Source: Oerskovia turbata (GTDB taxonomy: Bacteria; Actinomycetota; Actinomycetes; Actinomycetales; Cellulomonadaceae). Taken from it: a DNA stretch of 64,000 nucleotides. This document shows positions 8,856 through 18,863 of the stretch, piece by piece. Both the position numbers and the translations under genes were made by a program. Positions within the stretch are counted from its first letter, which is position 1; the number at the start of each line of letters is the position of its first letter. Below the pieces are notes generated by a model. The model was not told the origin of the DNA. It was given only the letters and a program-made list of their open reading frames with translations, and did no database searches. The stretch is taken from NCBI RefSeq assembly GCF_000718325.1, contig NZ_JOFV01000010.1, positions 62,001-126,000 of the forward strand, read 5' to 3'.

Positions 8856-8940
8856 CAGTCTGTTCCTCCGCCGCCGCACGCACGCGCGGGCGAACCCAGG
8901 CCTGCGGCAGCAGTTGTTTCGAGTGGTGGATTCTTGACGA

Positions 8941-9162
8941 CTACTTGTAGCGGTAGACGATCCGGCCACGGGACAGGTCGTACGGGCTCAGCTCCACCAC
9001 CACTCGGTCCTCGGGGAGGATCCGGATGTAGTGCTGTCGCATCTTGCCCGAGATGTGAGCCAGAACCTTGTGCCCGTTGGCCAGCTCCACGCGGAACATC
9101 GCGTTCGGCAGGGCCTCGACCACGCTGCCCTCGATCTCGATGACACCGTCCTTCTTTGCCAT
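8941..9162 (-). CDS. infA: translation initiation factor IF-1
   Basis: 73 residues from the ATG at 9162 ([20 protein letters not shown]). The five-stranded OB fold has the usual [13 protein letters not shown] and [18 protein letters not shown] blocks. IF-1 occupies the ribosomal A site during initiation. First gene of the alpha operon; GGAGG precedes the ATG. Confidence 0.98.
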   Translation of the reverse strand: MAKKDGVIEIEGSVVEALPNAMFRVELANGHKVLAHISGKMRQHYIRILPEDRVVVELSPYDLSRGRIVYRYK

Positions 9163-9302
9163 ATCCTCCGCTAACTCTCGTCCGAACTGCTTCCCACGCA
9201 CCCGTTCTCTACGAGGACCGGTGAGTGGACGTCGTGTGCATTCCGCCCTGCTGCCCGGTCGGTTGAACTCGAACAGGGAACGCGGACTACACCCAGCGGA
9301 CT

Positions 9303-9331
9303 ATCCTACGGCATCGATCCGCCAGAAGGAA
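9303..9331 (-). promoter_or_regulatory. candidate promoter of the infA-rplQ operon
   Basis: Minus strand: TTCCTT (9326-9331), 17 bases, TAGGAT (9303-9308). The -10 box is good and the -35 box poor. It would give a leader of about 130 nt before infA. The rest of the 338-base infA-map gap holds only the map terminator and an unassigned leader. Confidence 0.4.
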
Positions 9332-9448
9332 CCGGGGGCAGTGTGCCCCCGGACACGCCACACGTGCGGGCCGCGCGGAGGGCCGTCCGTGGCGCCCACG
9401 GAGCGTCTCGAGGGCGTCAGGACGCCGCCGCTCCCCCGGCACGGCGAA

Positions 9449-9484
9449 GGCCCGCCCCTGGCCTCGTGAGGCCGGGAGCGGGCC
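9449..9484 (-). terminator. terminator of the secY-adk-map operon
   Basis: Arms GGCCCGC (9449-9455) and GCGGGCC (9478-9484) with an inner CTGGCCTC/GAGGCCGGG stem, 16 bases past the map stop. Confidence 0.75.
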
Positions 9485-9500
9485 GCCGCCGAGGCGAACC

Positions 9501-10337
9501 TCAGACGTCGAGCGGGGAGACGGTCACGCCGAGCTCGGCGAGCTTCGCAGCACCACCGTCGGGGGCCGTCAGGACCCAGATGCCGTCCTCGAGGATCGCG
9601 ACGCTGTGCTCCCAGTGGGCAGCGCGCGCACCGTCGTCGGTCACGACCGTCCAGTCGTCCTCGAGCACCTGCGTGAACCGCTCACCACGGGTCACCATGG
9701 GCTCGATCGCCAGGCACATGCCCGGCTTGAGCCGTGGCCCACGCTCACGCGTCCGGTAGTTGAGGACGTCCGGCGGCTGGTGCATCGACGTACCGATGCC
9801 GTGCCCCACGTACTCCTCGATGATCCCGTACGGGACGCCGTCGGACGCGGCCGACGCCTCGATCGAGTCCTCGACCGCGTTGCCCACGTCACCCAGACGC
9901 TCGCCGGTCGCCAGGGCGGCGATGCCGGCCCAGAGCGCACGCTCGGTCGCCTCGACGAGCGCGACGTCCGCCGCGTCGGCCTCGGGCAGGACGAACGAGA
10001 AGGCGGAGTCCCCGTGCCAGCCGTCGACGATCGCGCCGCAGTCCACCGAGACCACGTCACCCGGGAGCAGCTCGCGCGTGCCCGGGATGCCGTGCACGAC
10101 CTCGTCGTTCACCGACACGCACAGCGTCGCCGGGTACCCGTGGTAGCCCAGGAACGACGGCGTCGCACCGGCATCGCCGATCACGGCCGCCGCCAGCGCG
10201 TCCAGGTCCGCGGTCGTCATGCCCGGACGCACCGCCGAGCGGACCGTGGCGAGCGCGTCGGCGACCACCAGTCCCGCCCGGCGCATCGTGCGCACCTGGT
10301 CGACCGTCTTGTACTCGATCTTCTCCCGACCGAACAC
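9501..10337 (-). CDS. map: type I methionyl aminopeptidase
   Basis: 278 residues. It removes the N-terminal methionine of new proteins using a dinuclear metal site. All five expected ligands are visible: D99 and D110 in VDCGAIVDGWHGD, H179 in VGHGIG, E212 in AIEPM and E243 in WEHSV. The substrate-side HGYPATLCVSVNDEVVHG block is also present. There is no zinc-finger N-terminal extension. Last gene of the secY operon, 23 bases after adk. Confidence 0.96.
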   Translation of the reverse strand: MFGREKIEYKTVDQVRTMRRAGLVVADALATVRSAVRPGMTTADLDALAAAVIGDAGATPSFLGYHGYPATLCVSVNDEVVHGIPGTRELLPGDVVSVDCGAIVDGWHGDSAFSFVLPEADAADVALVEATERALWAGIAALATGERLGDVGNAVEDSIEASAASDGVPYGIIEEYVGHGIGTSMHQPPDVLNYRTRERGPRLKPGMCLAIEPMVTRGERFTQVLEDDWTVVTDDGARAAHWEHSVAILEDGIWVLTAPDGGAAKLAELGVTVSPLDV

Positions 10338-10360
10338 TTCGCGTCCCTACCGTCCCCGGG

Positions 10361-10978
10361 TCAGTCGACGAGAGGCGCGAGCGCCTCGACGAGACGCTTG
10401 GTCACGTCGTCGATCTCACCGATGCCGTCGACCTGGGCCAGGAGGCCCCGCTCGGCGTACGCGGACGTCAGCGGAGCGGTCTGCTCGGCATAGATGTCGA
10501 GACGACGGGCGATCGCCTCCTCGGTGTCGTCCTCCCGGCCCTCGACCTCTGCACGCTTGCGCAGGCGGGCGAGGAGCTCGTCACGGTCCGCGGTGAGCTC
10601 GAGGACGGCGTCCAGCTCGACGCCGAGGTCTGCGAGGATCCCGTCGAGCTCGACGACCTGGGCCGCGTTGCGCGGGTAGCCGTCGAGGATGAAACCGTGC
10701 GCGACGTCGTCCTGCGCGAGGCGGTCACGCACCATGTCGTTCGTCACCGAGTCGGGGACGAGCTCTCCCTTGGCCGTGTACTCCTGCACGAGCCTGCCCA
10801 GCTCGGTGCCGCCCTTGATGTTCGCACGGAAGATGTCGCCCGTGGAGATCGCCGGGATGCCGTAGTGCTCCGCCAGGCGAGCCGCCTGGGTGCCCTTGCC
10901 GGCCCCCTGAGGACCCATGATGATCAGGCGCGCGGCGCCCTCGGCCGAGGTGCCCGCAACGGGTGTCGTGTCGGTCAA
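10361..10978 (-). CDS. adk: adenylate kinase
   Basis: 205 residues; interconverts ATP+AMP and 2 ADP. The P-loop is GPQGAGKGT (residues 22-30), the AMP site includes STGDIFRANI, and FILDGYPRN is the usual DGFPR block with Tyr for Phe. The lid is short and lacks zinc cysteines. I place the start at TTG 10978, whose last bases overlap the secY stop (TTGA), with GAAGGG upstream. The next in-frame ATG is inside the P-loop strand and would destroy the fold. Confidence 0.95.
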   Translation of the reverse strand: MTDTTPVAGTSAEGAARLIIMGPQGAGKGTQAARLAEHYGIPAISTGDIFRANIKGGTELGRLVQEYTAKGELVPDSVTNDMVRDRLAQDDVAHGFILDGYPRNAAQVVELDGILADLGVELDAVLELTADRDELLARLRKRAEVEGREDDTEEAIARRLDIYAEQTAPLTSAYAERGLLAQVDGIGEIDDVTKRLVEALAPLVD

Positions 10979-12270
10979 CGCAAGAACCCTTCGTAGTGAC
11001 GCTGCTGCAGCTGCGAGTCGATCTGCTTGACCGTCTCGAGGCCGACGCCCACCACGATGAGGATCGAGCTACCACCGAACGGGATGTTGGTGCTCACCCC
11101 CAGCAGGACCAGGACGAGCGTCGGGATGAGCGCAACGAGCGCGAGGTAGATGGCACCCGCCGAGGTGATGCGGGTGATGACGTAGTCGAGGTACTCCGCC
11201 GTGGGGCGGCCGGCCCGGATGCCCGGGATGAAGCCGCCGTACTTCTTCATGTTGTCCGCGACCTCGTCCGGGTTGAACGTGATCGCCGTGTAGAAGAAGC
11301 AGAAGAAGACGATGAGGACCACGTAGATCGAGATGTGGATCGGCGAGGCCGGGTCCGCGAGGTAGGTCGTGACCCACTGGACCCACCCTGCCGTCGTGTC
11401 GCCGAACTGGGCGATGAGGCCGGGGACCGCGAGCAGCGACGACGCGAAGATGACCGGGATGACGCCGGACATGTTGATCTTGATCGGGATGTAGGTGCTC
11501 GAGCCGCCGTACATCTTGCGTCCGACCATGCGCTTCGCGTACTGGACGGGCACACGACGCTGGGACTGCTCGACGAAGACGACCAGGCCGATCACCAGGA
11601 CGATGACCGCGATCATGATCGTGAAGTTGATCGCGCCGTTCGAGCCGCCCGCGATGGACCACAGCGCCGTGGGGAAGCTGGCAGCGATCGAGGTGAAGAT
11701 CAGGAGCGACATGCCGTTGCCGACACCACGCTCGGAGATCAGCTCGCCGAGCCACATGATGAGGCCCGTGCCCGCCGTCATGGTGATGACCATGATCGCG
11801 GACGTCGCAAAGCTGTCGTCCGGGATGACCGGGACGGGGCAGCCGGGGAAGAGCAGCCCGCTGCGGGCCGTGGTGATGACGGTCGTCGACTGCAGGATCG
11901 CGAGGGCGATCGTCAGGTAGCGCGTGTACTGCGTGAGCTTCGCGGTACCGGACTGGCCCTCCTTGTGCAGCGCCTCGAAGTGAGGGATGACCACACGGAG
12001 AAGCTGCACGATGATGCTCGCGGTGATGTACGGCATGATGCCGAGCGCGAAGATCGAGAGCTGGAGCAGGGCGCCACCGCTGAACAGGTTCACCATGCCC
12101 AGGAGGTTGTTCTGGTCCTGCGTGTCGATGCACTGCTGGACGTTGGCGTAGTCCACACCAGGGGTCGGGATGAACGAGCCCACACGGAAGATCGCCATGA
12201 TGGCGATCGTGAACAGCAGCTTTCGCCGCAGGTCAGGTGTCCGGAAAGCCCGGGCGAATGCGCTGAGCAC
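10975..12270 (-). CDS. secY: preprotein translocase subunit SecY
   Basis: 431 residues with about ten membrane segments; the protein-conducting channel of the Sec pathway. The N-terminus LSAFARAFRTPDLRRKLLFT, the plug region with RVGSFIPTPGVD, and the cytoplasmic loop QRRVPVQYAKR are typical. GTG start at 12270 preceded by AGGAGG. It is separated from the spc operon by a terminator and a 232-base gap and is coupled to adk by stop/start overlap. Confidence 0.98.
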   Translation of the reverse strand: MLSAFARAFRTPDLRRKLLFTIAIMAIFRVGSFIPTPGVDYANVQQCIDTQDQNNLLGMVNLFSGGALLQLSIFALGIMPYITASIIVQLLRVVIPHFEALHKEGQSGTAKLTQYTRYLTIALAILQSTTVITTARSGLLFPGCPVPVIPDDSFATSAIMVITMTAGTGLIMWLGELISERGVGNGMSLLIFTSIAASFPTALWSIAGGSNGAINFTIMIAVIVLVIGLVVFVEQSQRRVPVQYAKRMVGRKMYGGSSTYIPIKINMSGVIPVIFASSLLAVPGLIAQFGDTTAGWVQWVTTYLADPASPIHISIYVVLIVFFCFFYTAITFNPDEVADNMKKYGGFIPGIRAGRPTAEYLDYVITRITSAGAIYLALVALIPTLVLVLLGVSTNIPFGGSSILIVVGVGLETVKQIDSQLQQRHYEGFLR

Positions 12271-12406
12271 CTATCCTCCTGGCCCGCCGAGGCGGGATGT
12301 CGTGTCGCCGGTTGGTCGGCGAGATGTGACGCACCCGGCACGGGACGCCATGGGGCACCTTAGCCGCTGCGCCGCGATGGACGGCAAATTGAGACAACCG
12401 GCGATG

Positions 12407-12412
12407 ATTCTA
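12407..12412 (-). promoter_or_regulatory. candidate -10 box of the secY operon promoter
   Basis: TAGAAT on the minus strand in the rplO-secY gap, giving a leader of about 130 nt. A second option, TTGCCG-N19-TAAGGT, lies downstream at about 12357-12388. No -35 box is convincing for either. Confidence 0.3.
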
Positions 12413-12459
12413 CGTTCCCCCGAGCAGCGGCGGCACCGGCGGACCACCCCCAGACGCAG

Positions 12460-12494
12460 ACAGGGCCGACAGCGCATCGCGCTATCGGCCCTGT
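12460..12494 (-). terminator. terminator of the spc operon (after rplO)
   Basis: A 16-bp stem with one mismatch and a three-base loop (arms 12460-12475 and 12479-12494), eight bases past the rplO stop. Confidence 0.85.
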
Positions 12495-12502
12495 CCTACG
12501 TG

Positions 12503-13075
12503 TCAGTCCTCCGAGACGGAGCCACCGGCCGCAAGGATCTTGTCCTTGGCGGAAGCCGAGAACGCGTCGACCGCGACCTCGAGCTTGACGGTGACCTCAC
12601 CCGTGCCGAGCACCTTGACGAGCTCGCCCTTGCGGACGGCTCCCTTGGCGACCAGGTCCTCGACGGTGACGGAGCCACCCTCGGGGTACAGCGCGGAGAG
12701 CTTGTCCAGGTTGACGACCTGGTACTCCGTGCGGAACGGGTTCTTGAAGCCACGAAGCTTGGGCAGACGCATGTGCAGCGGCATCTGTCCACCTTCGAAG
12801 CGCTCCGGCACCTGGTAACGAGCCTTCTGGCCCTTGGTACCACGGCCGGCCGTCTTACCCTTCGACGCCTCACCACGACCCACACGGGTCTTGGCCTTCT
12901 TGGCGCCGGGGGCGGGACGGAGGTGGTGGACCTTGAGGGTGCCACCAGCGCCGACGGTCTGCTGCGTCTCGGCCTGGGGGGCCTCGGTCGCCGCAGCCTT
13001 CTTGGCAGGAGCCTTCTTCTTCGGAGCGTCGGTCGAAGCCTCGACCGCGGTCTCCTTCTTGGCCTTCTCAGCCAT
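12503..13075 (-). CDS. rplO: 50S ribosomal protein L15
   Basis: 190 residues. The L15 core begins at [14 protein letters not shown] with the conserved [19 protein letters not shown] loop. It is preceded by an extra ~45-residue Lys/Ala-rich, Glu/Thr-containing extension not found in the 145-residue standard form. A GTG at 13081 overlapping the rpmD stop (GTGA) is the alternative start. Last gene of the spc operon. Confidence 0.96.
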   Translation of the reverse strand: MAEKAKKETAVEASTDAPKKKAPAKKAAATEAPQAETQQTVGAGGTLKVHHLRPAPGAKKAKTRVGRGEASKGKTAGRGTKGQKARYQVPERFEGGQMPLHMRLPKLRGFKNPFRTEYQVVNLDKLSALYPEGGSVTVEDLVAKGAVRKGELVKVLGTGEVTVKLEVAVDAFSASAKDKILAAGGSVSED

Positions 13076-13077
13076 GA

Positions 13078-13260
13078 TCACTCGACCTCCTCAACGGCGA
13101 CGAGGTGCGCCACCGTTGCGACCATGCCGCGGATCTCCGGGCGGTCCTCCTTCACGGCGGTGTCGCCGATCCGCTTGAGGCCCAGAGTGCGCAGCGTGTC
13201 GCGCTGATTCTGCTTGCCGCCGATGGCGGACTTCGTCTGGGTCACCTTGAGTCGAGCCAT
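13078..13260 (-). CDS. rpmD: 50S ribosomal protein L30
   Basis: 60 residues ([21 protein letters not shown]), the normal length of bacterial L30. The ATG at 13260 shares a base with the rpsE stop (TGATG), so translation is coupled. Confidence 0.97.
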   Translation of the reverse strand: MARLKVTQTKSAIGGKQNQRDTLRTLGLKRIGDTAVKEDRPEIRGMVATVAHLVAVEEVE

Positions 13261-13916
13261 CACGCACCTACCCCAGCTGCACGTGCACGCAGGAGCGCGG
13301 CCGGAGCCACGGCCTCGAGCGGCAGGCCACGACGCGCTGCAACAGCCTCGGGCTGCTCCAGGTTGCGCAGGGCCTCGACCGTCGCGTGCACGATGTTGAT
13401 CGCGTTGGACGAACCGAGCGACTTGCTCAGGACGTCGTGGATGCCCGCGCACTCCAGCACGGCGCGCACCGGACCACCGGCGATGACACCGGTACCCGGG
13501 GCTGCCGGACGCAGGAAGACGACACCGGCGGCTGCCTCGCCCTGGATGGGGTGAGGGATGGTGCCCTGGATGCGGGGAACCTTGAAGAAGTTCTTCTTGG
13601 CCTCCTCGACACCCTTGGCGATCGCCGCGGGGACTTCCTTCGCCTTGCCGTAGCCGACGCCGACGGTACCGTCACCATCGCCCACCACGACGAGCGCGGT
13701 GAAGCTGAAGCGACGGCCGCCCTTGACGACCTTGGACACGCGGTTGATGGTGACGACGCGCTCGACGAAGGCGTTCTTCTCGGCGGCGTCACCACGGCGA
13801 CCGTCACCACGGCGACCGTCGCGACGAGCGTCGCCGCGGCCTCCGGAGTTGCGGTCGGTCGACTCGTTGGCGGCACCCGTAGGGGCGCCGGTGTTGCTGC
13901 GCTGCCCTGCAGCCAT
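13260..13916 (-). CDS. rpsE: 30S ribosomal protein S5
   Basis: 218 residues. The S5 body begins at about residue 46 ([22 protein letters not shown]) and includes the [13 protein letters not shown] and C-terminal domain blocks. The N-terminus is an actinobacterial extension with a [16 protein letters not shown] basic repeat. S5 contributes to decoding fidelity and mRNA helicase activity. It lies between rplR and rpmD as in other spc operons. Confidence 0.97.
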   Translation of the reverse strand: MAAGQRSNTGAPTGAANESTDRNSGGRGDARRDGRRGDGRRGDAAEKNAFVERVVTINRVSKVVKGGRRFSFTALVVVGDGDGTVGVGYGKAKEVPAAIAKGVEEAKKNFFKVPRIQGTIPHPIQGEAAAGVVFLRPAAPGTGVIAGGPVRAVLECAGIHDVLSKSLGSSNAINIVHATVEALRNLEQPEAVAARRGLPLEAVAPAALLRARAAGVGA

Positions 13917-13968
13917 CAGAGAATCCTTTGCTTCCGTACCGTGTACACGGTGGTGGTTTCGGCCATCA

Positions 13969-14340
13969 TCACAGGGACAGACCGCCTTCGCGGGCCCCGT
14001 CGGCGACTGCAGCCACCCGGCCGTGGTACTTGTTGCCACCGCGGTCGAAGACGACCGAGTCGACACCAGCGGCCTTGGCACGCTCGGCGACGAGCTCGCC
14101 GACCTTGCGGGCCTTCGCGCTCTTGTCACCGTCGAACGACCGCAGGTCGCCCTCGATGGTCGATGCGGAAGCAACGGTCTGGCCGATCGTGTCGTCCACG
14201 ATCTGCGCCGTGATGTGGCGCGCGGAGCGCGTCACGACGAGGCGGGGACGAGCAGCCGTGCCAGCGATCTTCTTGCGCAGGCGGAGGTGGCGACGCTTGC
14301 GCGAGACTGCCTTGCCCTTGCCGAGAACCTTGAGAGCCAT
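13969..14340 (-). CDS. rplR: 50S ribosomal protein L18
   Basis: 123 residues. A basic N-terminal arm ([21 protein letters not shown]) leads to the 5S-rRNA-binding fold, ending in [24 protein letters not shown]. Two bases separate it from the rplF stop; 52 bases from rpsE. Confidence 0.97.
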   Translation of the reverse strand: MALKVLGKGKAVSRKRRHLRLRKKIAGTAARPRLVVTRSARHITAQIVDDTIGQTVASASTIEGDLRSFDGDKSAKARKVGELVAERAKAAGVDSVVFDRGGNKYHGRVAAVADGAREGGLSL

Positions 14341-14342
14341 CG

Positions 14343-14879
14343 TTACTTACCAGCCTTTCCGACCTTGCGGCGGACGACCTCGCCGGCGTAACGCACACCC
14401 TTGCCCTTGTACGGCTCGGGCTTGCGGATCTTGCGGATGTTCGCAGCGACCTCGCCGACCTGCTGCTTGTCGATGCCCGAGACCGAGAACTTGGTCGGGG
14501 ACTCCACAGCGAAGGTAATGCCGGCCGGGGCGGAGATCACGACGGGGTGGCTGAAACCGAGAGCGAACTCCAGGTCAGTGCCCTTCGCGGTCACGCGGTA
14601 ACCGGTACCGACGATCTCGAGCTTCTTCTCGTAGCCCTGGGTGACACCGGTCACCAGGTTCGCGAGAAGGGTGCGGGTCAGGCCGTGCAGAGCGCGCGAT
14701 GCACGCTCGTCGTTCGGGCGCGTCACCACGAGGGTGTCGGCGTCCTGGGAGACCTCGATGGGGGCGGGGATGGTGTGCTCCAAGGAACCCTTCGGGCCCT
14801 TGACCGTCACCAGCGCGCCGCTGATCGTGACATCCACTCCGGCGGGAACCGGAACGGGGATCTTGCCGATACGAGACAT
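14343..14879 (-). CDS. rplF: 50S ribosomal protein L6
   Basis: 178 residues with the duplicated L6 fold. N-terminus [16 protein letters not shown] and the C-terminal [20 protein letters not shown] are diagnostic. It is located near the factor-binding site of the 50S subunit. Confidence 0.98.
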   Translation of the reverse strand: MSRIGKIPVPVPAGVDVTISGALVTVKGPKGSLEHTIPAPIEVSQDADTLVVTRPNDERASRALHGLTRTLLANLVTGVTQGYEKKLEIVGTGYRVTAKGTDLEFALGFSHPVVISAPAGITFAVESPTKFSVSGIDKQQVGEVAANIRKIRKPEPYKGKGVRYAGEVVRRKVGKAGK

Positions 14880-14899
14880 GGCGTATCTCTCCTTTCCGA

Positions 14900-15298
14900 T
14901 TACCAGACGTAGGCGAGGACTTCTCCGCCCACGCCCTTCTTGGCTGCCTGACGGTCGGTCAGGAGGCCGGAGGACGTGGACAGAATCGCCACGCCGAGGC
15001 CACCGAGAACCTTGGGCAGGTTGGTCGACTTCGCGTACACACGCAGACCGGGCTTCGACACGCGGCGCACACCGGCAAGGGAGCGCTCACGGTTCGGGCC
15101 GAACTTCAGCTGGATCGTGAGGTACTTGCCCACGGGCGCGTCCTCGACGGTCCAGCCGGAGATGTAGCCCTCGGCCTGCAGGATTTCAGCAATGTGCGAC
15201 TTCAGCTTCGAGAACGGCATCTGAACCGTCTCGTGGTAAGCCGAGTTCGCGTTACGCAGACGGGTCAGCATGTCTGCGATCGGGTCGGTCATCGTCAT
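14900..15298 (-). CDS. rpsH: 30S ribosomal protein S8
   Basis: 132 residues ([22 protein letters not shown]). An ATG at 15292 is an equally possible start. The C-terminal [19 protein letters not shown] block contacts 16S helix 21. S8 is the translational repressor of the spc operon in E. coli; I did not find an obvious target mimic here. A GGTTCCCC/GGGGAACC hairpin lies in the 76-base gap before it (15334-15351). Confidence 0.97.
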   Translation of the reverse strand: MTMTDPIADMLTRLRNANSAYHETVQMPFSKLKSHIAEILQAEGYISGWTVEDAPVGKYLTIQLKFGPNRERSLAGVRRVSKPGLRVYAKSTNLPKVLGGLGVAILSTSSGLLTDRQAAKKGVGGEVLAYVW

Positions 15299-15374
15299 TG
15301 GGCTTCAGCCCTTCCTCGCCGGGGTATCTGGCCGGTTCCCCGAGGGGAACCGTGCCAGACCTGCGACGTAGTTG

Positions 15375-15560
15375 TTACCAGCTGCTCTTGGTGACGCCGG
15401 GAAGCTCGCCACGGTGTGCCATCTCGCGGACGCAGATACGGCACAGGCCGAACTTGCGGTACACGGAGTGCGGGCGACCGCACTTCTGGCAGCGAGTGTA
15501 GGCGCGGACCGCGAACTTAGGCTTTGCGGCTGCCTTGTTGACCAGGGCCTTCTTCGCCAT
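15375..15560 (-). CDS. rpsZ: 30S ribosomal protein S14, zinc-binding type
   Basis: 61 residues with CQKC...CRIC, the four-cysteine zinc site that marks the short S14 (type Z). Many actinobacteria also carry a cysteine-free long S14 elsewhere. The ATG is two bases from the rplE stop. Confidence 0.96.
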   Translation of the reverse strand: MAKKALVNKAAAKPKFAVRAYTRCQKCGRPHSVYRKFGLCRICVREMAHRGELPGVTKSSW

Positions 15561-15561
15561 G

Positions 15562-16131
15562 TCAGTTCTCCTTGAAGGGGAAGCCGAGACGGCGCAGCAA
15601 GGAGCGGCCCTCGTCATCGGTCGTCGCCGTCGTCACGATCGTGATGTCCATACCGCGGACGCGATCGATCTTGTCCTGGTCGATCTCGTGGAACATCGAC
15701 TGCTCCGTGAGACCGAAGGTGTAGTTGCCGTGGCCGTCGAACTGCTTGGCCGAGAGTCCGCGGAAGTCGCGGATACGGGGCAGGGCGATCGACAGCAGGC
15801 GGTCGAGGAACTCCCACATGCGGTCACCGCGCAGCGTGACGTGCGCGCCGATCGGCATGCCCTCACGCAGCTTGAACTGTGCGATGGACTTGCGGGCCTT
15901 GGTGACCTGCGGCTTCTGGCCGGTGATGGCCGAGAGGTCGCGGATGGCACCCTCGATGAGCTTCGAGTCCTTGGCCGCGTCGCCGACACCCATGTTGACG
16001 ACGATCTTCGTCAGTCGTGCAACCTGGTTGACGTTCTCGTGGCCGAACTCCTCGAGGAGGCCAGCGACGATCTCGTCGCGGTAGCGCTGCTTGAGACGCG
16101 CGATCTCAGGGGCTTGCAGTTCAGTGCTCAT
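15562..16131 (-). CDS. rplE: 50S ribosomal protein L5
   Basis: 189 residues. Conserved blocks [34 protein letters not shown] and the C-terminal [15 protein letters not shown] are present. L5 binds 5S rRNA and contacts the P-site tRNA. The ATG overlaps the rplX stop (ATGA). Confidence 0.98.
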   Translation of the reverse strand: MSTELQAPEIARLKQRYRDEIVAGLLEEFGHENVNQVARLTKIVVNMGVGDAAKDSKLIEGAIRDLSAITGQKPQVTKARKSIAQFKLREGMPIGAHVTLRGDRMWEFLDRLLSIALPRIRDFRGLSAKQFDGHGNYTFGLTEQSMFHEIDQDKIDRVRGMDITIVTTATTDDEGRSLLRRLGFPFKEN

Positions 16132-16472
16132 CAGATGTCCTTACCGGAACGCTTGGCGACGCGCACGCGAACCTTGCGCGTACGGCCGTCACGCTCGACC
16201 TCTTCGGTGCGGTACCCGACGCGGGTGCCCTTCTTGGTCTCCGGGTCGACGACCATCACGTTGCTCACGTGGATCGGCGCCTCGACGACCTCGATGCCAC
16301 CGGTACGCGTCCCACGCTGGGACTGACCCACCTTGGTGTGCTTCGTGACGCGGTTGATGCCCTCGACGATCACGCGGTCGGAGTCCGTGAGGACCTCGAG
16401 CACGCGACCCTGGCTTGCGCGGTCCTTGCCAGAGATGACGACCACCAGGTCGCCCTTCTTGATCTTCGCCAT
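16131..16472 (-). CDS. rplX: 50S ribosomal protein L24
   Basis: 113 residues with an N-terminal KOW motif ([21 protein letters not shown]). L24 is an early assembly initiator of the 50S subunit. It follows rplN by two bases and overlaps rplE. Confidence 0.97.
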   Translation of the reverse strand: MAKIKKGDLVVVISGKDRASQGRVLEVLTDSDRVIVEGINRVTKHTKVGQSQRGTRTGGIEVVEAPIHVSNVMVVDPETKKGTRVGYRTEEVERDGRTRKVRVRVAKRSGKDI

Positions 16473-16474
16473 GT

Positions 16475-16843
16475 TCAGAGCACCTCCGGAGCCAGCGAGA
16501 TGATCTTCATGAACCGCTTGTCACGCAGCTCGCGGCCCACGGGGCCGAAGATGCGCGTGCCACGGGGCTCGCCGTCGTTCTTGAGGATCACGGCCGCGTT
16601 CTCGTCAAACTTGATGTAGGAACCGTCCGGACGACGGCGCTCCTTGGCGGTGCGGACGACGACCGCCTTGACGACGTCGCCCTTCTTCACGTTGCCGCCG
16701 GGGATAGCGTCCTTGACGGTTGCGACGATGACGTCGCCGATTCCGGCGTAGCGACGGCCCGAACCACCGAGAACACGGATGCAGAGAATCTCCTTGGCAC
16801 CCGTGTTGTCGGCGACGCGAAGTCGCGACTCCTGCTGGATCAT
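16475..16843 (-). CDS. rplN: 50S ribosomal protein L14
   Basis: 122 residues from [18 protein letters not shown], the standard length. It forms an inter-subunit bridge. First gene of the spc operon: a 206-base gap with three hairpins separates it from rpsQ. GAGTTCACTAC precedes the ATG. Confidence 0.98.
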   Translation of the reverse strand: MIQQESRLRVADNTGAKEILCIRVLGGSGRRYAGIGDVIVATVKDAIPGGNVKKGDVVKAVVVRTAKERRRPDGSYIKFDENAAVILKNDGEPRGTRIFGPVGRELRDKRFMKIISLAPEVL

Positions 16844-16940
16844 GTAGTGAACTCCTGTCGTCGAGCTGGTTCTCGCGGAGCGAGCCTTGCCGAACGGATA
16901 GCTGTCAGTGCCGGGTCCCTTGCGGGTGAACCGGCCAGGC

Positions 16941-17031
16941 ACGGCGGGGTCCCGCCGTCCTGTCTACTGGTTGCCGCACCTTGGTGCGGCCCGAGACCGG
17001 TCGTGACGGGCGGGACTCCCGCCCGTCACGA
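16941..17031 (-). terminator. three consecutive hairpins between the S10 and spc operons
   Basis: In transcription order: a perfect 14-bp stem at 17001-17031 with an ACT loop, a 7-bp stem CCGCACC/GGTGCGG at 16974-16989, and an 8-bp stem ACGGCGGG/CCCGCCGT at 16941-16958. The first stem lies 19 bases past the rpsQ stop and is a good terminator or attenuator. The other two would be in the rplN leader or read-through RNA. Confidence 0.75.
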
Positions 17032-17049
17032 CCTGGTAGGCCGCAAGGC

Positions 17050-17352
17050 CTACTTGGCCTTCTCGAGGATCTCCACCAGGCGCCACCGCTTGGTCGCGGA
17101 CAGCGGGCGGGTCTCCATGATAAGGACGAGGTCTCCGACACCAGCAGCGTTCTGCTCGTCGTGGACCTTGACCTTGCTCGTGCGTCGGATGACCTTGCCG
17201 TAGAGCGGGTGCTTGACCCGGTCCTCGACCTCGATCACGACGGTCTTGTCCATCTTGTCGCTCACCACGTAGCCGCGCCGCGTCTTGCGGTTGGCGCGCT
17301 GCTCAGCGGCCGTCTCGGTCACCGGTGCGGCGTTCGTTGCGTTCTCGCTCAT
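17050..17352 (-). CDS. rpsQ: 30S ribosomal protein S17
   Basis: 100 residues from the ATG at 17352, with GAGG about seven bases upstream. A GTG at 17367 would add five residues and overlap rpmC. The S17 core ([28 protein letters not shown]) is preceded by an Ala/Glu/Asn-rich extension. Last gene of the S10 operon. Confidence 0.96.
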   Translation of the reverse strand: MSENATNAAPVTETAAEQRANRKTRRGYVVSDKMDKTVVIEVEDRVKHPLYGKVIRRTSKVKVHDEQNAAGVGDLVLIMETRPLSATKRWRLVEILEKAK

Positions 17353-17359
17353 TCCAGCC

Positions 17360-17599
17360 TCACTCACTCACGCTCGGTGCGGTACGGATACCGAGCTCGC
17401 GCTCGCGCAGGATCGTGTAGATCCGCGCGATGTCGCGGCGCACGGCCTTCAGGCGACCGTGGCTCTCCAGCTGGCCGGTGGCCGACTGGAAACGGAGGTT
17501 GAAAAGCTCCTCCTTGGCCTTCTTCAGCTCGGCGACGAGCTTCTCGTCGTCGAACGTGTCCAGCTCGCTCGAAGCCAGTTCCTTGGTTCCGATAGCCAT
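17360..17599 (-). CDS. rpmC: 50S ribosomal protein L29
   Basis: 79 residues ([16 protein letters not shown]...[15 protein letters not shown]). L29 sits at the tunnel exit beside L23. The ATG shares its first base with the rplP stop region (one-base overlap). Confidence 0.96.
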   Translation of the reverse strand: MAIGTKELASSELDTFDDEKLVAELKKAKEELFNLRFQSATGQLESHGRLKAVRRDIARIYTILRERELGIRTAPSVSE

Positions 17600-18018
17600 C
17601 AGTTGCCACCACCCTCGCGCACCACGAAACGGCACTTCATCGGGAGCTTGTGGATCGCGCGGCGCATGGCCTCGCGAGCCAGGGGCTCCGGGACACCGGC
17701 CAGCTCGAAGACGATGCGGCCGGGCTTGACGTTGGCGATCCACCACTCGGGCGAACCCTTACCAGAACCCATGCGGGTCTCCGCCGGCTTCTTGGTCAGC
17801 GGGCGGTCCGGGTAGATGTTGATCCAGACCTTTCCGCCTCGCTTGATGTGACGGGTCATCGCGATACGAGCAGCCTCGATCTGGCGGTTCGTGACGTACG
17901 CAGGCTCGAGAGCCTGGATGCCGAACTCGCCGAACGCGATCTGGTTGCCACCCTTCGAGGCGCCGGAGCGCGAGGGGTGGTGCTGCTTACGGTGCTTCAG
18001 CCTGCGCGGGATCAGCAT
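17599..18018 (-). CDS. rplP: 50S ribosomal protein L16
   Basis: 139 residues. [19 protein letters not shown], the [23 protein letters not shown] loop and the [11 protein letters not shown] block are diagnostic. L16 organises the A-site region of the 50S subunit. Two bases from rpsC. Confidence 0.98.
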   Translation of the reverse strand: MLIPRRLKHRKQHHPSRSGASKGGNQIAFGEFGIQALEPAYVTNRQIEAARIAMTRHIKRGGKVWINIYPDRPLTKKPAETRMGSGKGSPEWWIANVKPGRIVFELAGVPEPLAREAMRRAIHKLPMKCRFVVREGGGN

Positions 18019-18020
18019 GC

Positions 18021-18863
18021 TCAGGCCTCCGTTCCGGACTCAGGAGCCTTCTCGGCGACAGGTGCCTCCGCCCCTGCAGCTGCAGGTGCCTCGGACTGTG
18101 CCGGACGCTCGTTGCGACGGCCGGCGCCACGACGGTCTCCGCCACGGTCAGGACGGTCGCCACCGCGGGGGCCACCACGGCCCTGGCGGGGAGCGGCGGT
18201 CGCCTGCTGCGCAGCGAACTCCTTCTCGGTCATGTCGCCCTTGTAGATCCACACCTTGACGCCGATACGGCCGAACGTGGTGCGGGCCTCGAAGAAGCCG
18301 TAGTCGATGTTCGCGCGGAGCGTGTGCAGCGGCACACGGCCTTCGCGGTAGAACTCGGAGCGGCTCATCTCGGCGCCGCCGAGACGGCCCGAGCACTGGA
18401 CACGGATGCCCTTGGCGCCGGCGCGCTGCGCGGACTGCATGCCCTTGCGCATCGCACGGCGGAAGGACACGCGGCTCGCGAGCTGCTCGGCGATCCCCTG
18501 GGCCACGAGCTGAGCATCGATCTCAGCGTTCTTGACCTCGAGGATGTTGAGCTGGACCTGCTTGCCCGTGAGCTTCTCGAGCTCGCCGCGGATGCGGTCT
18601 GCCTCTGCGCCACGGCGGCCGATCACGATGCCCGGACGTGCCGTGTGGATGTCCACACGCACACGGTCACGGGTGCGCTCGATCTCGACCTTGGAGATGC
18701 CGGCACGCTCGAGGCCGGTGGCCATGAGCTTGCGGATCTGCACGTCCTCACGGACGTAGTCGCGGTACCGCTGTCCGGGCTTGGTGCTGTCGGCGAACCA
18801 ACGCGACCGGTGGTCGGTGGTGATGCCGAGGCGGTACCCGTGCGGGTGAACCTTCTGTCCCAC
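18021..18863 (-). CDS. rpsC: 30S ribosomal protein S3
   Basis: 280 residues starting with GTG ([24 protein letters not shown]). It contains the KH domain with [13 protein letters not shown] and the mRNA-entry C-terminal domain. The tail beyond residue about 215 is long, with Gly/Arg/Asp-rich repeats then Ala/Glu-rich sequence, as usual in actinobacteria. The start overlaps the rplV stop (TAGTG). Confidence 0.97.
   Translation of the reverse strand: MGQKVHPHGYRLGITTDHRSRWFADSTKPGQRYRDYVREDVQIRKLMATGLERAGISKVEIERTRDRVRVDIHTARPGIVIGRRGAEADRIRGELEKLTGKQVQLNILEVKNAEIDAQLVAQGIAEQLASRVSFRRAMRKGMQSAQRAGAKGIRVQCSGRLGGAEMSRSEFYREGRVPLHTLRANIDYGFFEARTTFGRIGVKVWIYKGDMTEKEFAAQQATAAPRQGRGGPRGGDRPDRGGDRRGAGRRNERPAQSEAPAAAGAEAPVAEKAPESGTEA

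Noticed and set aside
9163..9448. A small gene between map and infA
   Set aside because: Short frames on both strands have no ribosome site or domain and overlap the likely infA promoter and leader.
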